A DNA stretch of 64,000 bases, taken from positions 39,678-103,677 of the forward strand of contig JAHJCO010000035.1 of assembly GCA_018831265.1 (NCBI GenBank), in the 5' to 3' direction. This document shows positions 25,484-34,167 of this stretch, in pieces. The DNA is from Actinomycetota bacterium. GTDB taxonomy: Bacteria; Actinomycetota; Geothermincolia; Fen-727; Anoxymicrobiaceae. The notes below the pieces were generated by a model. It ran no database searches and was not told the origin of the DNA. It worked only from the letters and a program-made list of their open reading frames with translations. The position numbers and the translations under genes were made by a program. How positions within the stretch are numbered: position 1 is the first letter of the stretch; the number at the start of each line of letters is the position of its first letter.

Positions 25484-26623
25484 TCAGGCCTTCGCCGCAG
25501 TCTTCTTCGCCGGCTTTCGCGCCTTCTTGCCGGCGGGCCTGCCGCGCTTCTTCGCGGCCGCCTTCTTTCCCGGTTTCCCGGCAGCCTTCCCACCGGATTT
25601 CTTTACAGCCGCTGGCGCAACCGGCTTTTTCGCCTTCTTCCGCGACGGCTTCGCCCTGGCGGCGGCCATGGTCGACTCGTACTCCTCCATGATCTCGTAG
25701 AAGTAGGTGCGCAACCACAGGTCTATCCGGAAGTTGATCATCTGGGGGTTCTCCGCGGGCGTCGCGTGGGACCCCCCCGGTATGGTCGTGTACTCGGAGC
25801 CCTTTATGCGCCTGTGCATCTCGTCCGCGATCCGCCGGGGGGTCCAGGTATCCTTCGACCCGCATATCAGGAGCGTGGGTACCTTCACCCCGTCCAGTAT
25901 CTCCGTCCCGTCGTAGACGCCCATGGCGAACAAGGCCTGGAAGCCCGCGTGCCAGTCCATCTTGGCCGCGTACTCGAAGTAGAGCGTCATCTCCTCCTCG
26001 GCGACCATGGTGGGGTTCAACTCGACCCTCTTGGCTATGGGAATGTTGATGGGCAGGACCAGGACGGGCCGGAACCATTCGACCAGGTAGGTGTGGCCGG
26101 AGAGGAACTTCAGCAGGCCGCAGATCGCCCCCTGGACCTTCATCGACTCGGAGAACCCTCCGAATCCCTCGGCATACGGGCCGTTGATGGCGATAAGCCC
26201 GGTCACCTTCTCCGGGAACTGCCGGTACAACTCCAGGATGGTCATGACCCCCATGGAAAAGCCGATGTGGACCGCCTGCTTCACGCCCGCGTCGTCCATG
26301 ACCGCCGCCAGGTCCTTGGCGTGGCTGTCCATGTTGATGGTAGAGAGGTCGTCGGGGACCTCGCTGTCAGGGTGCCCGCGGTAATCCCAGAAGATCATCC
26401 GGTGGCGCGGCTTGAAGTAGTCCTTCATGCAGTGGAAGAACATGTAGGTGGTGAACACGCCCGGGGAGAGGATGAGAGCGGGCTCCCCCTCGCCCACCAT
26501 GCGGTATGCGATCCGGGTGCCGTCGAAGCTCTGGACCGAGCGTTCCTCGCAGTCGGCGAAGAGGTCCCCCATCAGGCGATCGTACTCGTCGAGCTTCTTC
26601 TTGAGGTACCTGGTGCGCAGCAT
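25484..26623 (-). CDS. Alpha/beta hydrolase with a histone-like Lys/Ala-rich tail
   Basis: 379 aa. The hydrolase core (residues about 20-310) has the oxyanion segment LSPGVFTTYMFFHCM, the nucleophile elbow GFSMG (Ser in HIGFSMGVMTI), a likely Asp in CGSKDTWTPRR and the final His in GGSHATP. From about residue 320 the chain is a low-complexity run of Lys, Ala, Pro and Arg (for example KKAAAKKRGRPAGKK), as in histone H1-like or HU-like tails. Catalysis is likely esterase- or lipase-type, but the substrate is unknown. The tail could bind DNA, anionic polymers or polyhydroxyalkanoate granules. Confidence 0.85.
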   Translation of the reverse strand: MLRTRYLKKKLDEYDRLMGDLFADCEERSVQSFDGTRIAYRMVGEGEPALILSPGVFTTYMFFHCMKDYFKPRHRMIFWDYRGHPDSEVPDDLSTINMDSHAKDLAAVMDDAGVKQAVHIGFSMGVMTILELYRQFPEKVTGLIAINGPYAEGFGGFSESMKVQGAICGLLKFLSGHTYLVEWFRPVLVLPINIPIAKRVELNPTMVAEEEMTLYFEYAAKMDWHAGFQALFAMGVYDGTEILDGVKVPTLLICGSKDTWTPRRIADEMHRRIKGSEYTTIPGGSHATPAENPQMINFRIDLWLRTYFYEIMEEYESTMAAARAKPSRKKAKKPVAPAAVKKSGGKAAGKPGKKAAAKKRGRPAGKKARKPAKKTAAKA

Positions 26624-26722
26624 TCCTGACCCCCCCGCGTCGTTCAGTAAGGCGGAAAAATACTATCACAAGCCAATCCCGTCGCTACATCCTGGAGTCA
26701 CGGAAACCAGACGTCGACAACC

Positions 26723-26804
26723 GTGGTGTCGGACGTTTGCGTTGCCGTTGGATCACGCCGTCTTCAACAAGAGGTAATGACGCAACGAACTCGTCCGACG
26801 CCAC
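26723..26804. repeat. Hairpin element, family C
   Basis: GTGGTGTCGGACGTTTGCG... at 26723-26749 pairs with ...ACTCGTCCGACGCCAC at 26776-26804, with several mismatches in the stem. It lies in the divergent gap upstream of the membrane protein at 26875. It shares the CGCAA(C/T)GAA core with the repeats before murJ. Confidence 0.8.
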
Positions 26805-26874
26805 TCTATATTTCGATTAAGGCATACAATAGACTCGAGCTCAGTCGGATGTCCCATCGGGAGAAGGAGGCTTC

Positions 26875-27285
26875 ATGGACGAGAAGGACGAGGAGACCCC
26901 GCAGGCCACGCCTCCCGCGGCCGGCCCGCCGGCGGTTACCCCGCCGCCCCGGGTGCCGGTCCCGCGCAAGAGTATGACCGGCATGACCATCGCGCTCATC
27001 ATCGTATCCGCGATCGCGGTTTTCTTCCTGCTCACTACGCTACTTCTAGGAGGGGTCGTGTTCATGCAGGGCATCCGCCTGCACCAGGGCCGCTACGGGT
27101 ACGACCGGAACGGCGGATACGACGGGTCCGGAGTCGGCGACTGCTGCGATTGCCCGATGCGCGACCGGGGCTATGAGCGCAACTGGCAGTGGGAGCAGGA
27201 CGACACCAATATCGGTCCGCCTCCGCTGCCCCAGCTCCCACCGGGACCCGGCCAGTCCGCCCCGGTTCCCACACCCGGCAGGTAG
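26875..27285 (+). CDS. Small single-pass membrane protein, unknown function
   Basis: 136 aa. Acidic, Pro-rich N-terminus (TPPAAGPPAVTPPPRVPVPR), one membrane helix (MTIALIIVSAIAVFFLLTTL), then a Gly/Tyr/Arg-rich exported part with CCDCPMRDRGYERNW and a Pro-rich C-terminus. No family is recognised. GGAGG lies 6-7 nt before the ATG. The low-complexity termini and the CCxC cluster are the only notable features. It is flanked on both sides by family C elements. Confidence 0.65.
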   Translation: MDEKDEETPQATPPAAGPPAVTPPPRVPVPRKSMTGMTIALIIVSAIAVFFLLTTLLLGGVVFMQGIRLHQGRYGYDRNGGYDGSGVGDCCDCPMRDRGYERNWQWEQDDTNIGPPPLPQLPPGPGQSAPVPTPGR

Positions 27286-27302
27286 CCAATTTCGAATACA
27301 GA

Positions 27303-27381
27303 GTGGCGTCGGAGGTTTTCATTGCGTTATGACCTGATCGAGATCGACGTATCCAACGGCACTGCAAACCTCCGACCCCAC
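27303..27381. repeat. Hairpin element, family C
   Basis: GTGGCGTCGGAGGTTTTCAT plus TGCGTT (27303-27328) faces AACGGCACTGCAAACC plus TCCGACCCCAC (27355-27381). It starts 17 nt after the preceding stop codon. It is the same family as 26723 and the pre-murJ cluster, but with AGGTTT in the inner stem. Confidence 0.82.
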
Positions 27382-27534
27382 GGAATTAGTCAAGGTTGAT
27401 CAACCACCACGCTCGGATGTAGCAAAAGCAAAATAGACTGATCGTCCAAAAAAACTTGCTATTCTCTTCCGTGAAGAGTTCCGAGGCGTTAGAATAGGGC
27501 GGTCTACACGTACCGTCCGGAAGGAGGCAGGCAG

Positions 27535-29055
27535 TTGCGAGTACTCGAGTCCCCGCTCGACTCCAAGCTGGCCGAGCGGGCTACGGCTGAGCTCCTGGAA
27601 GCCCTGGGCGAGGAGAAGGTGACGACCCGCAGGGCGATACTGTTCACCTATTCGGGGACGGCCCTGCCCCTGCCCAAGACCATGCCCGACGTCGTGGTGA
27701 GGCCGAAGACCGTCGAGGACGTCCAGGTCGTGCTGCGGATCGCCGACAGGCTGGTGGTCCCGGTGACCCCTATCAGCAGCGGCACCCTCGAACCCTCGGT
27801 GTTCCCGCGCGCGGGCGGCATCGTCCTGGACATGTACGGCATGGACGAGATCGTCGAGATTAACACCGACGCCGCCTACGCCGTCATCGAGCCGGGCGTG
27901 GGGATCGGCAAGTTCGTGCGGGCCATCAGGCCGCACGGGTTCAGGGCGACACTGGGCAGCTACCCGCCGGGCAACTCGGTGCTCGGCAACTACCACCTCA
28001 AGGGACACGGCAGCCACAGGGCCTCCGGCATCGACTCGGAGGTGCTGGGCCTGGAGGTCGTCCTCCCGGACGGGACCATCGTGCGAACCGGGTCCAAGGC
28101 GTTCGAGGACAGGTACCCGGGGATCGGCTGGCACGCCCAGTGGGGGCCTTTGCCGGACCTGCGGGGCATCTTCCTCAACGCCTGCGGGACGCTCGGCATC
28201 ATCACCAAGATGGCGGCCCGTATCTACGCGCTGAACGACGTGCAGGCGCTCCCGGTCATGGGCTTCGACTCCTACGGGGACGCGGTCGAGTTCATGAAGG
28301 TGGTCAGCAGGGCTAACCTGGTCGAGCACTGCGTGACCTGGCACTGGGGTCTGTACACCATCATGAACATACTGGCATCGGGGGGTAACGTCGAGGACTC
28401 CAGCGACTACCTCAAGATATTCATGACCGAGCCCTGGGAGCACCCCGGCGACCGACCCTACTGCCTGACCCTCAACATCATGACCGGGTACGAGGATGAC
28501 GTGGACACACACACCAGGCTGCTGGAGAAGGTCGCGAAGGGCCTCGGCGGCAGGCCAATGAACGACGAGCTGGTGGAGCGTTTCCCCGGCACCTGGGACT
28601 ACTTCAAGACCCACGGGATAGACCACGAGCCCTGCACGCACTTCATGAAGGGGTTCGGCCTGGGCTACGGCTTCATGCACATCCTCTACGCGGAACCCAA
28701 GGACGTGGTGCCGCTGGAGAGGTTCGGCCTCGAGTTCATCTGGAACCGGGGCCTGCAGTACGGGACCACGTACTACTCCCACTGCCTGGACCAGGGCCGC
28801 AGCATCTTCCTGAGGCTCACCCCGTTCGTTGACCCGGTGGACGAGGCCGAGCACGAGAAGGCGCTCTCGATATACCACGACTACATCGAGGAGGGCATGA
28901 AGCGATACGGCGCCTCGACCATACGCTACGACGGGATAGTCAACTACGTGGACAGGGCCGGCGGATTCGGCGAGCTGCTCAAACGCATAAAGAAGGCGAT
29001 CGACCCCAACAACATCCTCAACCCCGGCTTGAAGATGTACGAGGGGGGGTGGTAG
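27535..29055 (+). CDS. FAD-binding oxidase (GlcD/VAO type), set 1
   Basis: 506 aa from a TTG start with GGAAGGAGG about 9 nt upstream. Features of the vanillyl-alcohol oxidase/GlcD superfamily are present: PDVVVRPKTVEDVQVVLRIA (FAD-binding domain entry), PISSGTLEPS, YAVIEPGVGIGKF, then LGTYPPGN-like GSYPPGNSVLGNYHLKGHG and GTLGIITKMAARIY, and a C-terminal NNILNPG. Such enzymes oxidise 2-hydroxyacids, alkylphenols or alcohols and pass electrons to a partner. The partner is the CCG-type Fe-S protein encoded immediately downstream, overlapping or adjacent. Substrate not assignable. Confidence 0.88.
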   Translation: MRVLESPLDSKLAERATAELLEALGEEKVTTRRAILFTYSGTALPLPKTMPDVVVRPKTVEDVQVVLRIADRLVVPVTPISSGTLEPSVFPRAGGIVLDMYGMDEIVEINTDAAYAVIEPGVGIGKFVRAIRPHGFRATLGSYPPGNSVLGNYHLKGHGSHRASGIDSEVLGLEVVLPDGTIVRTGSKAFEDRYPGIGWHAQWGPLPDLRGIFLNACGTLGIITKMAARIYALNDVQALPVMGFDSYGDAVEFMKVVSRANLVEHCVTWHWGLYTIMNILASGGNVEDSSDYLKIFMTEPWEHPGDRPYCLTLNIMTGYEDDVDTHTRLLEKVAKGLGGRPMNDELVERFPGTWDYFKTHGIDHEPCTHFMKGFGLGYGFMHILYAEPKDVVPLERFGLEFIWNRGLQYGTTYYSHCLDQGRSIFLRLTPFVDPVDEAEHEKALSIYHDYIEEGMKRYGASTIRYDGIVNYVDRAGGFGELLKRIKKAIDPNNILNPGLKMYEGGW

Positions 29056-29057
29056 AG

Positions 29058-30230
29058 ATGACGCTTCCCATGGAGATGCTCATGTACACCTGCCCCAAGT
29101 GCAAGATCTGCACCGCCAACCTGCATCCGGGCGAGACCGAGTACCTCAAGCTGTGCCCTGCGTACACCCGGTACGGGTGGTTCGCCTACGCCGGCGGGGG
29201 CAAGTGCTACCTGGCCCAGGGGATCCGCGAGGGGGTTCTCGAGATAGACGAGGACCTGGCCGACATCGTCTACCACTGCACCCTGTGCAAGACCTGCGTG
29301 CAGCAGTGCGCCACCGACCAGGACCCCACCGAGATCGCGCGCATGGTACGCCGGGAGGTGGTCAAGGCGCTGGGCGGCCCCCCGGGGGACGCGAAGATCG
29401 TCGTCAAGAGCACACTCAACTACCGCAACCCCTACCAGCAGCCCAAGGCCATGAGGTTCCGCTGGGCTAAGGGCCTGGGGATCAAGGACGCGACAAAGGA
29501 GAAGGTCGACACTCTCTACTACGTGGGCTGCACCGCCGCGATGATCCCCGAGCGCACGCACTTCGCGCTGAACACGGTAAAGCTCCTGGACGCGGCGGGC
29601 GAGAACTTCGGAACCCTGGGCCAGAAGGAGATCTGCTGCGGGAGCACCACCTACAACCTGGGCGTCGAGGATGCCTTCAAGGAGGTCGCGGGGGAGAACA
29701 TCGAGATGCTCAACGAGCTGGGCGTCGAGCGGGTGCTGACCAGCTGCGCGGGGTGCTACAGCGTGATGAAGAACGAGTACCCCAGGGTCGCCCGGCGCAA
29801 CTTCGACGTGGTCCACGTGACCGAGTACCTGGCGCAGCTCCTGGATGAGGGCAGGCTGAAGCCGTCGAAGGCGCTCGACCTCAAGGTTACCTACCACGAC
29901 CCATGTCACCTCGGCCGCTACAGCGAGCTGTACGACGCGCCGCGCAGGATTCTCGAGGCCATTCCCGGGGTCGAGCTGGTGGAGATGCCGCGCAGCAGGG
30001 AGAAGAGCTGGTGCTGCGGCGCGGGCGCGGGCGTGAAGACCGCCTTCCCGGACTTCGCCGCGTGGGTCGGCGGGGAGCGGGTCAAGGAAGCGGCGGAGAC
30101 CGGGGCCGCCGCCCTGGTCTCGGCGTGCCCGTTCTGCGAGGGGAACCTGACCGATGTGGTCGCGGCTACGGAGGCCGGGCTGGACGTCTACGACGTGACG
30201 GACCTGCTGGTCCGTTCACTAGACCCGTGA
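29058..30230 (+). CDS. Fe-S protein with CCG domains (HdrD/GlcF type), set 1
   Basis: 390 aa from the ATG at 29058 (a GTG at 29049 would overlap the upstream stop codon and is also possible). N-terminal cluster ligands are CPKCKICTANLHPGE... and CTLCKTCVQQCATDQDP (CxxCxxCxxxC). Two CCG domains follow: ICCGSTTYNLG with TSCAGCYSVMK, then HDPCHLGR, SWCCGAGAGVK and SACPFCEGNL. In GlcF and HdrD relatives the CCG domains bind a special Fe-S cluster and transfer electrons between a flavoprotein and a quinone or disulfide. The first ligand set is spaced unusually (the second Cys pair is incomplete). Operon partner: the FAD oxidase directly upstream. Confidence 0.88.
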   Translation: MTLPMEMLMYTCPKCKICTANLHPGETEYLKLCPAYTRYGWFAYAGGGKCYLAQGIREGVLEIDEDLADIVYHCTLCKTCVQQCATDQDPTEIARMVRREVVKALGGPPGDAKIVVKSTLNYRNPYQQPKAMRFRWAKGLGIKDATKEKVDTLYYVGCTAAMIPERTHFALNTVKLLDAAGENFGTLGQKEICCGSTTYNLGVEDAFKEVAGENIEMLNELGVERVLTSCAGCYSVMKNEYPRVARRNFDVVHVTEYLAQLLDEGRLKPSKALDLKVTYHDPCHLGRYSELYDAPRRILEAIPGVELVEMPRSREKSWCCGAGAGVKTAFPDFAAWVGGERVKEAAETGAAALVSACPFCEGNLTDVVAATEAGLDVYDVTDLLVRSLDP

Positions 30231-30231
30231 T

Positions 30232-30260
30232 TGTGCAAAAGGGTCAGGCACTTTTGCACA
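30232..30260. repeat. Hairpin element, family A copy 4
   Basis: TGTGCAAAAG...CTTTTGCACA around GGTCAGGCA, with perfect 10-nt outer arms. It starts 1 nt after the Fe-S protein stop codon and ends 36 nt before the SCP2 gene start. Confidence 0.93.
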
Positions 30261-30296
30261 CGGGTGAGGGGGACCGTCTCTATCAAGGAGGCTGAC

Positions 30297-30695
30297 ATGG
30301 CTGACGAGGTTCTGTTCGGCACGCTGGACTGGCTGGACATGTTCGTGAAGCTGTACAACGAGCGCCCGGAGCTCCAGGAGGCGCTCAAAGACCTGGACGC
30401 GAAGGTCGGCTACGAGTTCACCGACCGGCCGGACCTCGTTCCCAAGTTCGTCCATATGAAAGAGGGTGTCGCGGTCGAGCACGGCGAGTTCAGCGATCCC
30501 GCCACCATGGACTATGTCATCAAGGCCAACTATGAGACCTGGAAGCTGATGACCATGGGCGAGCTCGACCCCATGAACGCCCTGATGGCCGGCAAGGTCA
30601 AGGTGCAGGGGAACATGGCGGCGCTCCTCAAGCACGCCGACGGCTTCAAGCAGACCTTCGACGTGGTGAGCGCCATCCCGACCGCCTTCGACTGA
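30297..30695 (+). CDS. SCP2 sterol-binding domain protein, set 1
   Basis: 132 aa, ATG at 30297 with AAGGAG 7 nt upstream. The body matches the SCP2 fold in the order VGYEFTDRPDLV, VEHGEFSDPATMDYVIKANYETW, MNALMAGKVKVQGNMAALLKH (the conserved 'G.l.v.Gd...l..l' strand-helix). SCP2 domains bind lipids, acyl chains or sterols in a hydrophobic cavity and often hand them to enzymes. It follows an FAD oxidase/CCG protein pair and precedes an SDR, and a second SCP2 gene sits in the next operon at 33551, so the pathway may use lipid-like substrates. Confidence 0.85.
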   Translation: MADEVLFGTLDWLDMFVKLYNERPELQEALKDLDAKVGYEFTDRPDLVPKFVHMKEGVAVEHGEFSDPATMDYVIKANYETWKLMTMGELDPMNALMAGKVKVQGNMAALLKHADGFKQTFDVVSAIPTAFD

Positions 30696-30706
30696 TCGGG
30701 CCGGCC

Positions 30707-31522
30707 ATGCGCGACCTCGAAGGAAAGGTCGTCCTCATCACCGGGGCCGCTCGCGGCATGGGCAGGCTCCACGCGATCAACTTCGCGCGTGAAGGCTCGC
30801 GTGTGGTCATTACCGACGTCGACGAGTCCGAGCTGGAGAAGACCGCCGGCGAGATGCGCCTTGCGGGCTTCGAGGCATATCCATACGTCCACGACGTCTC
30901 CGACCGCGCCGCGTGCTTCGACCTGGTCGCGCGCGTTGAGTCGGAGGTCGGACCTGTCGACGTCCTGGTCAACAACGCCGGCGTGGTGGAGTGCGGCGAC
31001 TTCCTGGATCTCTCCGAGCGCTCGATCCGCCGGATGATGGACGTGAACTACTTCGGGCAGGCCTGGATGATGCAGGCCGCGCTCCCGCGCATGGCCGCCC
31101 GGCGGTCCGGGCACGTGGTCAACATCTGCTCGTCGGCGGGGAAGCTGGGCGTTGCGCGGCTGGGCCCGTACTGCGCCACCAAGTTCGCGTCGATCGGGCT
31201 GACCGACTCGGTGCGCCCCGAGCTGCGCCGGCGCAAGGTGAGGTTCACCATAGTCAACCCGGGGTACGTGAACACGGGCATGTTCGAGGGAGCGAAGATG
31301 GTTCTCATCAGCCGGTGGCAGGACCCGCAGAAGGTGAGCGACGCGGTGGTGCTGGCGGTGAAGAAGAACCGCCGCGAGATCTGCGTGCCGCGGTTCGCTG
31401 TCCACCTCGCGGCGTTCGTCCGGGGGTTCTGCATACCGTGGCTGAGCGACCTGGCCGGCATCGTCTTCCGCGCGGACAGCTCGTTCAAGACCTGGCGCAA
31501 GGACCACGCCCGCCCCTTCTAA
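30707..31522 (+). CDS. Short-chain dehydrogenase/reductase, set 1
   Basis: 271 aa, 11 nt after the SCP2 gene. Classical SDR: TGAARGMGRLHAINFAREG (TGxxxGxG), VLVNNAGVVECGDF (NNAG), CSSAGKLGVARLGPYCATK (Ser, Tyr, Lys triad). The C-terminal part has a hydrophobic, possibly membrane-attached stretch (HLAAFVRGFCIPWLSDLAG), as in some retinol or 17-beta-HSD-like members acting on lipids or steroids. Last gene of the first redox set; a hairpin element follows its stop codon by 1 nt. Confidence 0.9.
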   Translation: MRDLEGKVVLITGAARGMGRLHAINFAREGSRVVITDVDESELEKTAGEMRLAGFEAYPYVHDVSDRAACFDLVARVESEVGPVDVLVNNAGVVECGDFLDLSERSIRRMMDVNYFGQAWMMQAALPRMAARRSGHVVNICSSAGKLGVARLGPYCATKFASIGLTDSVRPELRRRKVRFTIVNPGYVNTGMFEGAKMVLISRWQDPQKVSDAVVLAVKKNRREICVPRFAVHLAAFVRGFCIPWLSDLAGIVFRADSSFKTWRKDHARPF

Positions 31523-31523
31523 C

Positions 31524-31619
31524 GGTGACAGGTACTTTTAACCCTTCTTGTTAACCCCCCGAACTCCAGCCCAGCCCGATGACCACTATTAACAAAGGTG
31601 GCTATGAGTGCCTGTCACC
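31524..31619. repeat. Hairpin element, family B-like
   Basis: 96-bp element. The left arm GGTGACAGGTACTTTTAACCC (31524-31544) pairs partly with GAGTGCCTGTCACC at the right end (31607-31619). An internal GTTAACCCCCC region faces TATTAACAAAGG. It is the same length as the family B elements, with a GGTGACAGG tip and different inner arms. It starts 1 nt after the SDR stop codon and ends 7 nt before the -35 box of the etf operon. Confidence 0.75.
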
Positions 31620-31625
31620 AAGGTA

Positions 31626-31680
31626 TTGACTTCTGCTCCCCCCTCCAGTTACAATATTACAAGATACGTAACATTGTAAC
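31626..31680 (+). promoter_or_regulatory. Promoter and operator of the etf redox operon
   Basis: -35 TTGACT (31626-31631), an 18-bp spacer, -10 TACAAT (31650-31655). A strong palindrome overlaps the -10 box: GTTACAATATTAC (31648-31660), 7 nt, GTAACATTGTAAC (31668-31680). The arms match at 12 of 13 positions. The layout is that of a repressor site. The same design with 7-nt spacing appears at 40891-40944, flanking the operon's TetR gene on its far side. Confidence 0.8.
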
Positions 31681-31691
31681 AGGAGGTTCGG

Positions 31692-32687
31692 ATGGTCAGC
31701 TGCGAGAGTCCGGGGATCCTTGTCCTCACCGAGCTGGTTGACAACGGGCTGCTGACGACCCGGACGCGTCTCCTGGTCGGGCTCGCGCAGTACCTGACCG
31801 CCGGACTCCACGGGGAGCTGATCGCACTCGTCACCGGCAACGGCGCGGCCAAGGCGGCGCGCGAAGCCGCATCCCTCGGGGTAGACACCGTGCTGCTCGC
31901 CGACTCCCCCTCTTTCGGGACATCGGGCACCGAGGCCCTCGCCGCCAACATATGCGAGGTATGCGCCGGCCTGCGGCCCCGCCTCGTCGTCGCCCCTCAT
32001 ACTCAAGCCGCCCAGGACTTCATGCCCATGGTCGCCTTCCGCCTGGGGACGGCCCTGGTGACCGACTGCGTGGGAATAACCGCTCGAGAGGACTCAACCC
32101 TCGTCTTCACCAAGCCGATATACGGCGGCAACGCGCTCGCCGAGTTCGTGTCCGGCTCACCTACGACGCTTGCGACGGTGCGCATCGGTTCGGGCCGCGA
32201 GCCGACCGAATGCGGGCACGCAGGCAGTATCGTCCCGGTCCCCGTCCGCGAGGGCCGGTACCGCCTCGAGGTCCTCGAGTCCAAGCACGACGAGCCGTCG
32301 GGGCCGGTTCTGGAGGAAGCGGGTGTCGTGGTTGCGGGAGGTCGGGGGCTGGGTGGCCCGGAGGGTTTCGATAAGCTTCGCGGGCTCGCGGACACGCTGG
32401 GAGGCGCGGTGGGAGCCAGCAGGCCGCCCTGCGACCTGGGATGGGCAGACCCCGACACGCAGGTGGGGATCACCGGGAAGATAGTAGCGCCCGACATATA
32501 CATCGCGGTGGCTATCTCCGGCTCGAGCCAGCACCTGACAGGCATGTCGGACTCCGGGACGGTCGTCGCCCTCAACAACGACCCCGACGCCTGCATATTC
32601 AACGCGGCCGACTACGGCGTGGTTGCTGACTGGCAGCAGGTCCTGCCCGCCTTTTCACGCAAGGTCCGCGAGCTGCTCGGGAGCTGA
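31692..32687 (+). CDS. etfA: Electron transfer flavoprotein alpha subunit
   Basis: 331 aa, ATG with AGGAGG 6 nt upstream. The N-terminal adenine-nucleotide alpha-hydrolase-like domain is followed by the conserved C-terminal FAD-binding domain. There SRPPCDLGWADPD..., QVGITGKIVAPDIYIAVAISG, SSQHLTGMSDS and ALNNDPDACIFNAADYGVV all match ETF-alpha. ETF carries electrons from flavin dehydrogenases to a quinone reductase or bifurcates them to ferredoxin. First gene of an operon running to the TetR gene at 40716, including FAD oxidases and a CCG Fe-S protein that are its likely partners. Confidence 0.93.
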   Translation: MVSCESPGILVLTELVDNGLLTTRTRLLVGLAQYLTAGLHGELIALVTGNGAAKAAREAASLGVDTVLLADSPSFGTSGTEALAANICEVCAGLRPRLVVAPHTQAAQDFMPMVAFRLGTALVTDCVGITAREDSTLVFTKPIYGGNALAEFVSGSPTTLATVRIGSGREPTECGHAGSIVPVPVREGRYRLEVLESKHDEPSGPVLEEAGVVVAGGRGLGGPEGFDKLRGLADTLGGAVGASRPPCDLGWADPDTQVGITGKIVAPDIYIAVAISGSSQHLTGMSDSGTVVALNNDPDACIFNAADYGVVADWQQVLPAFSRKVRELLGS

Positions 32688-32692
32688 TCGGC

Positions 32693-33499
32693 ATGCATAA
32701 CGGATTGAACATGATCGTATGCGTAAAACAGGTTCCGGATCCCGAGGGCCCACCCACCTCCTACCGGGTCGACGAGGAGGCCCGTACCGTGACCTTCCAG
32801 GGGATACCGCCGGTTGTCAGCCCCTTCGATGAGAACGCCCTCGAGCTTGCGCTCGGGCTGGCCGGTGTCCACGGCGGCACGGTGACCCTGATGAGCCTGG
32901 GAAGCCGGTTCTCCCCGGCAGTGATGCTGAAGGCCCTGGCGACGGGCGCGGATGACCTGGTGCTGGTGGAGATGAACGGCGACACCGCTCCGGACAGCTT
33001 CGCGACCGCCCGTCTCCTGGCTGCGGCCATATCTCGACGGGGCGGTTTCGACCTGGTGCTCGCCGGCATCCAGGCGTCTGATACGAACGCGGGTCAGGTA
33101 GGCCCGGGGATCGCGGAGTTGCTCGGTATCCCCGTGATTCCCCGCGCGTGCCACGCGGATGTCACCGACGGCCGACTCGTGGTGAAGCATGCGGTCCCCG
33201 GCGGACACGAGACGGTCGGTGTGCCGCTCCGTGAGCTTCCGGTGGTCCTCACCGTCGGCTTCGAAGCGGGAGAGCTCCGCTACCCACACCTCGCCGCGAT
33301 CAAGGCCGCGAAGGAAAAGCCGCAGGCCAGGTGGGATGCGTCCGACGTCGCAGGGATGTCACCGCCCGGGAATCTCCTCGAGATAGTCGGGCTCCGAGCG
33401 CCGAAACGGGAGAGGCGGTGCCTCCTGATCGAGGGGGATACACCCGAGGAGCAGGGCGAGTCTCTCGCCGTCAGGCTCAGGGAGGACGGAGTTCTATAG
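32693..33499 (+). CDS. etfB: Electron transfer flavoprotein beta subunit
   Basis: 268 aa, 5 nt after etfA. The N-terminal IVCVKQVPDPEGPP and the mid-protein loop GIQASDTNAGQVGPGIAELLG are ETF-beta signatures. The QVGP ending of the loop resembles that in bifurcating/anaerobic ETFs more than the QTGQ of mitochondrial-type ETFs; this is suggestive only. A Met at 32711 begins the canonical part, but the ATG at 32693 has the better spaced GGGAG. Electron partner inferred from the downstream flavoprotein and Fe-S genes. Confidence 0.92.
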   Translation: MHNGLNMIVCVKQVPDPEGPPTSYRVDEEARTVTFQGIPPVVSPFDENALELALGLAGVHGGTVTLMSLGSRFSPAVMLKALATGADDLVLVEMNGDTAPDSFATARLLAAAISRRGGFDLVLAGIQASDTNAGQVGPGIAELLGIPVIPRACHADVTDGRLVVKHAVPGGHETVGVPLRELPVVLTVGFEAGELRYPHLAAIKAAKEKPQARWDASDVAGMSPPGNLLEIVGLRAPKRERRCLLIEGDTPEEQGESLAVRLREDGVL

Positions 33500-33550
33500 G
33501 GGTCCGGCGGCACAGGTGCCGCCGGGCAGGTCGCGCGTTAAGGAGGAGCC

Positions 33551-34108
33551 ATGAACCTGCAGTACGGGACCGAGGGCTGGGAACGCGAGTACGAGGAGTT
33601 CGTCGCCAGGCGGGTCGAATCCGAAACCGAGCCCTACCTGCTCGGGACCCCCGAATGGGTCGCCCTCTACGAGAGGAACATCAGGGAAGACCCCGCCTAC
33701 CGGGAAGCCAACAAGGGCTGGGAGGGCACGATCGCGCTCCACATACTCGCGGAGCCGGCGATAGGCCTGGACAACGACCTCTACCTGCTGATGGACCTCT
33801 GGCACGGGGAATGCCGCTCGATCCGCCTGGTCCCGAGGGAGGCCGGGGAGGGCGCGGACTACATCCTGACCGCCGACTACGACAAGTGGAAGGCGCTCAT
33901 CTTCAAGGAGCTCAACGTGATCAAGGCGCTCATGCGGGGAAAGATCAAGCTAAAGGGCAACATGGGGAACATCGTCAGGTACGCCAAGGGCGCGGTGATA
34001 CTGATCGACCTTGCGCCCGAGGCGAGGTTCCAGGACGAGATGGCTCCCGAGGACATCGAGGAGTTCCGGGACTGGATCAACGGACTCAGGGTCGAGTACG
34101 GGGTCTGA
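33551..34108 (+). CDS. SCP2 sterol-binding domain protein, set 2
   Basis: 185 aa, ATG at 33551 with AAGGAGG upstream. It has the SCP2 elements LLMDLWHGECRSIRLVPR, YILTADYDKWKALIFKELN and ALMRGKIKLKGNMGNIVRYA, comparable to the 132-aa set 1 protein but with a longer N-terminus. A likely lipid or acyl carrier for the flavoproteins of the operon. The second copy of this gene type within 4 kb argues that lipid binding is part of the pathway. Confidence 0.85.
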   Translation: MNLQYGTEGWEREYEEFVARRVESETEPYLLGTPEWVALYERNIREDPAYREANKGWEGTIALHILAEPAIGLDNDLYLLMDLWHGECRSIRLVPREAGEGADYILTADYDKWKALIFKELNVIKALMRGKIKLKGNMGNIVRYAKGAVILIDLAPEARFQDEMAPEDIEEFRDWINGLRVEYGV

Positions 34109-34167
34109 GAAGACCGGCGCGGGCGCTCTCGACCACGCCCCGCGCATCACGAGACAGGAGGGAGATC

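Noticed and set aside
28944..29909. Minus-strand open frame opposite the CCG Fe-S gene
   Set aside because: Antisense of a gene with strong Cys motifs; the antisense product has no domain and a composition typical of shadows.
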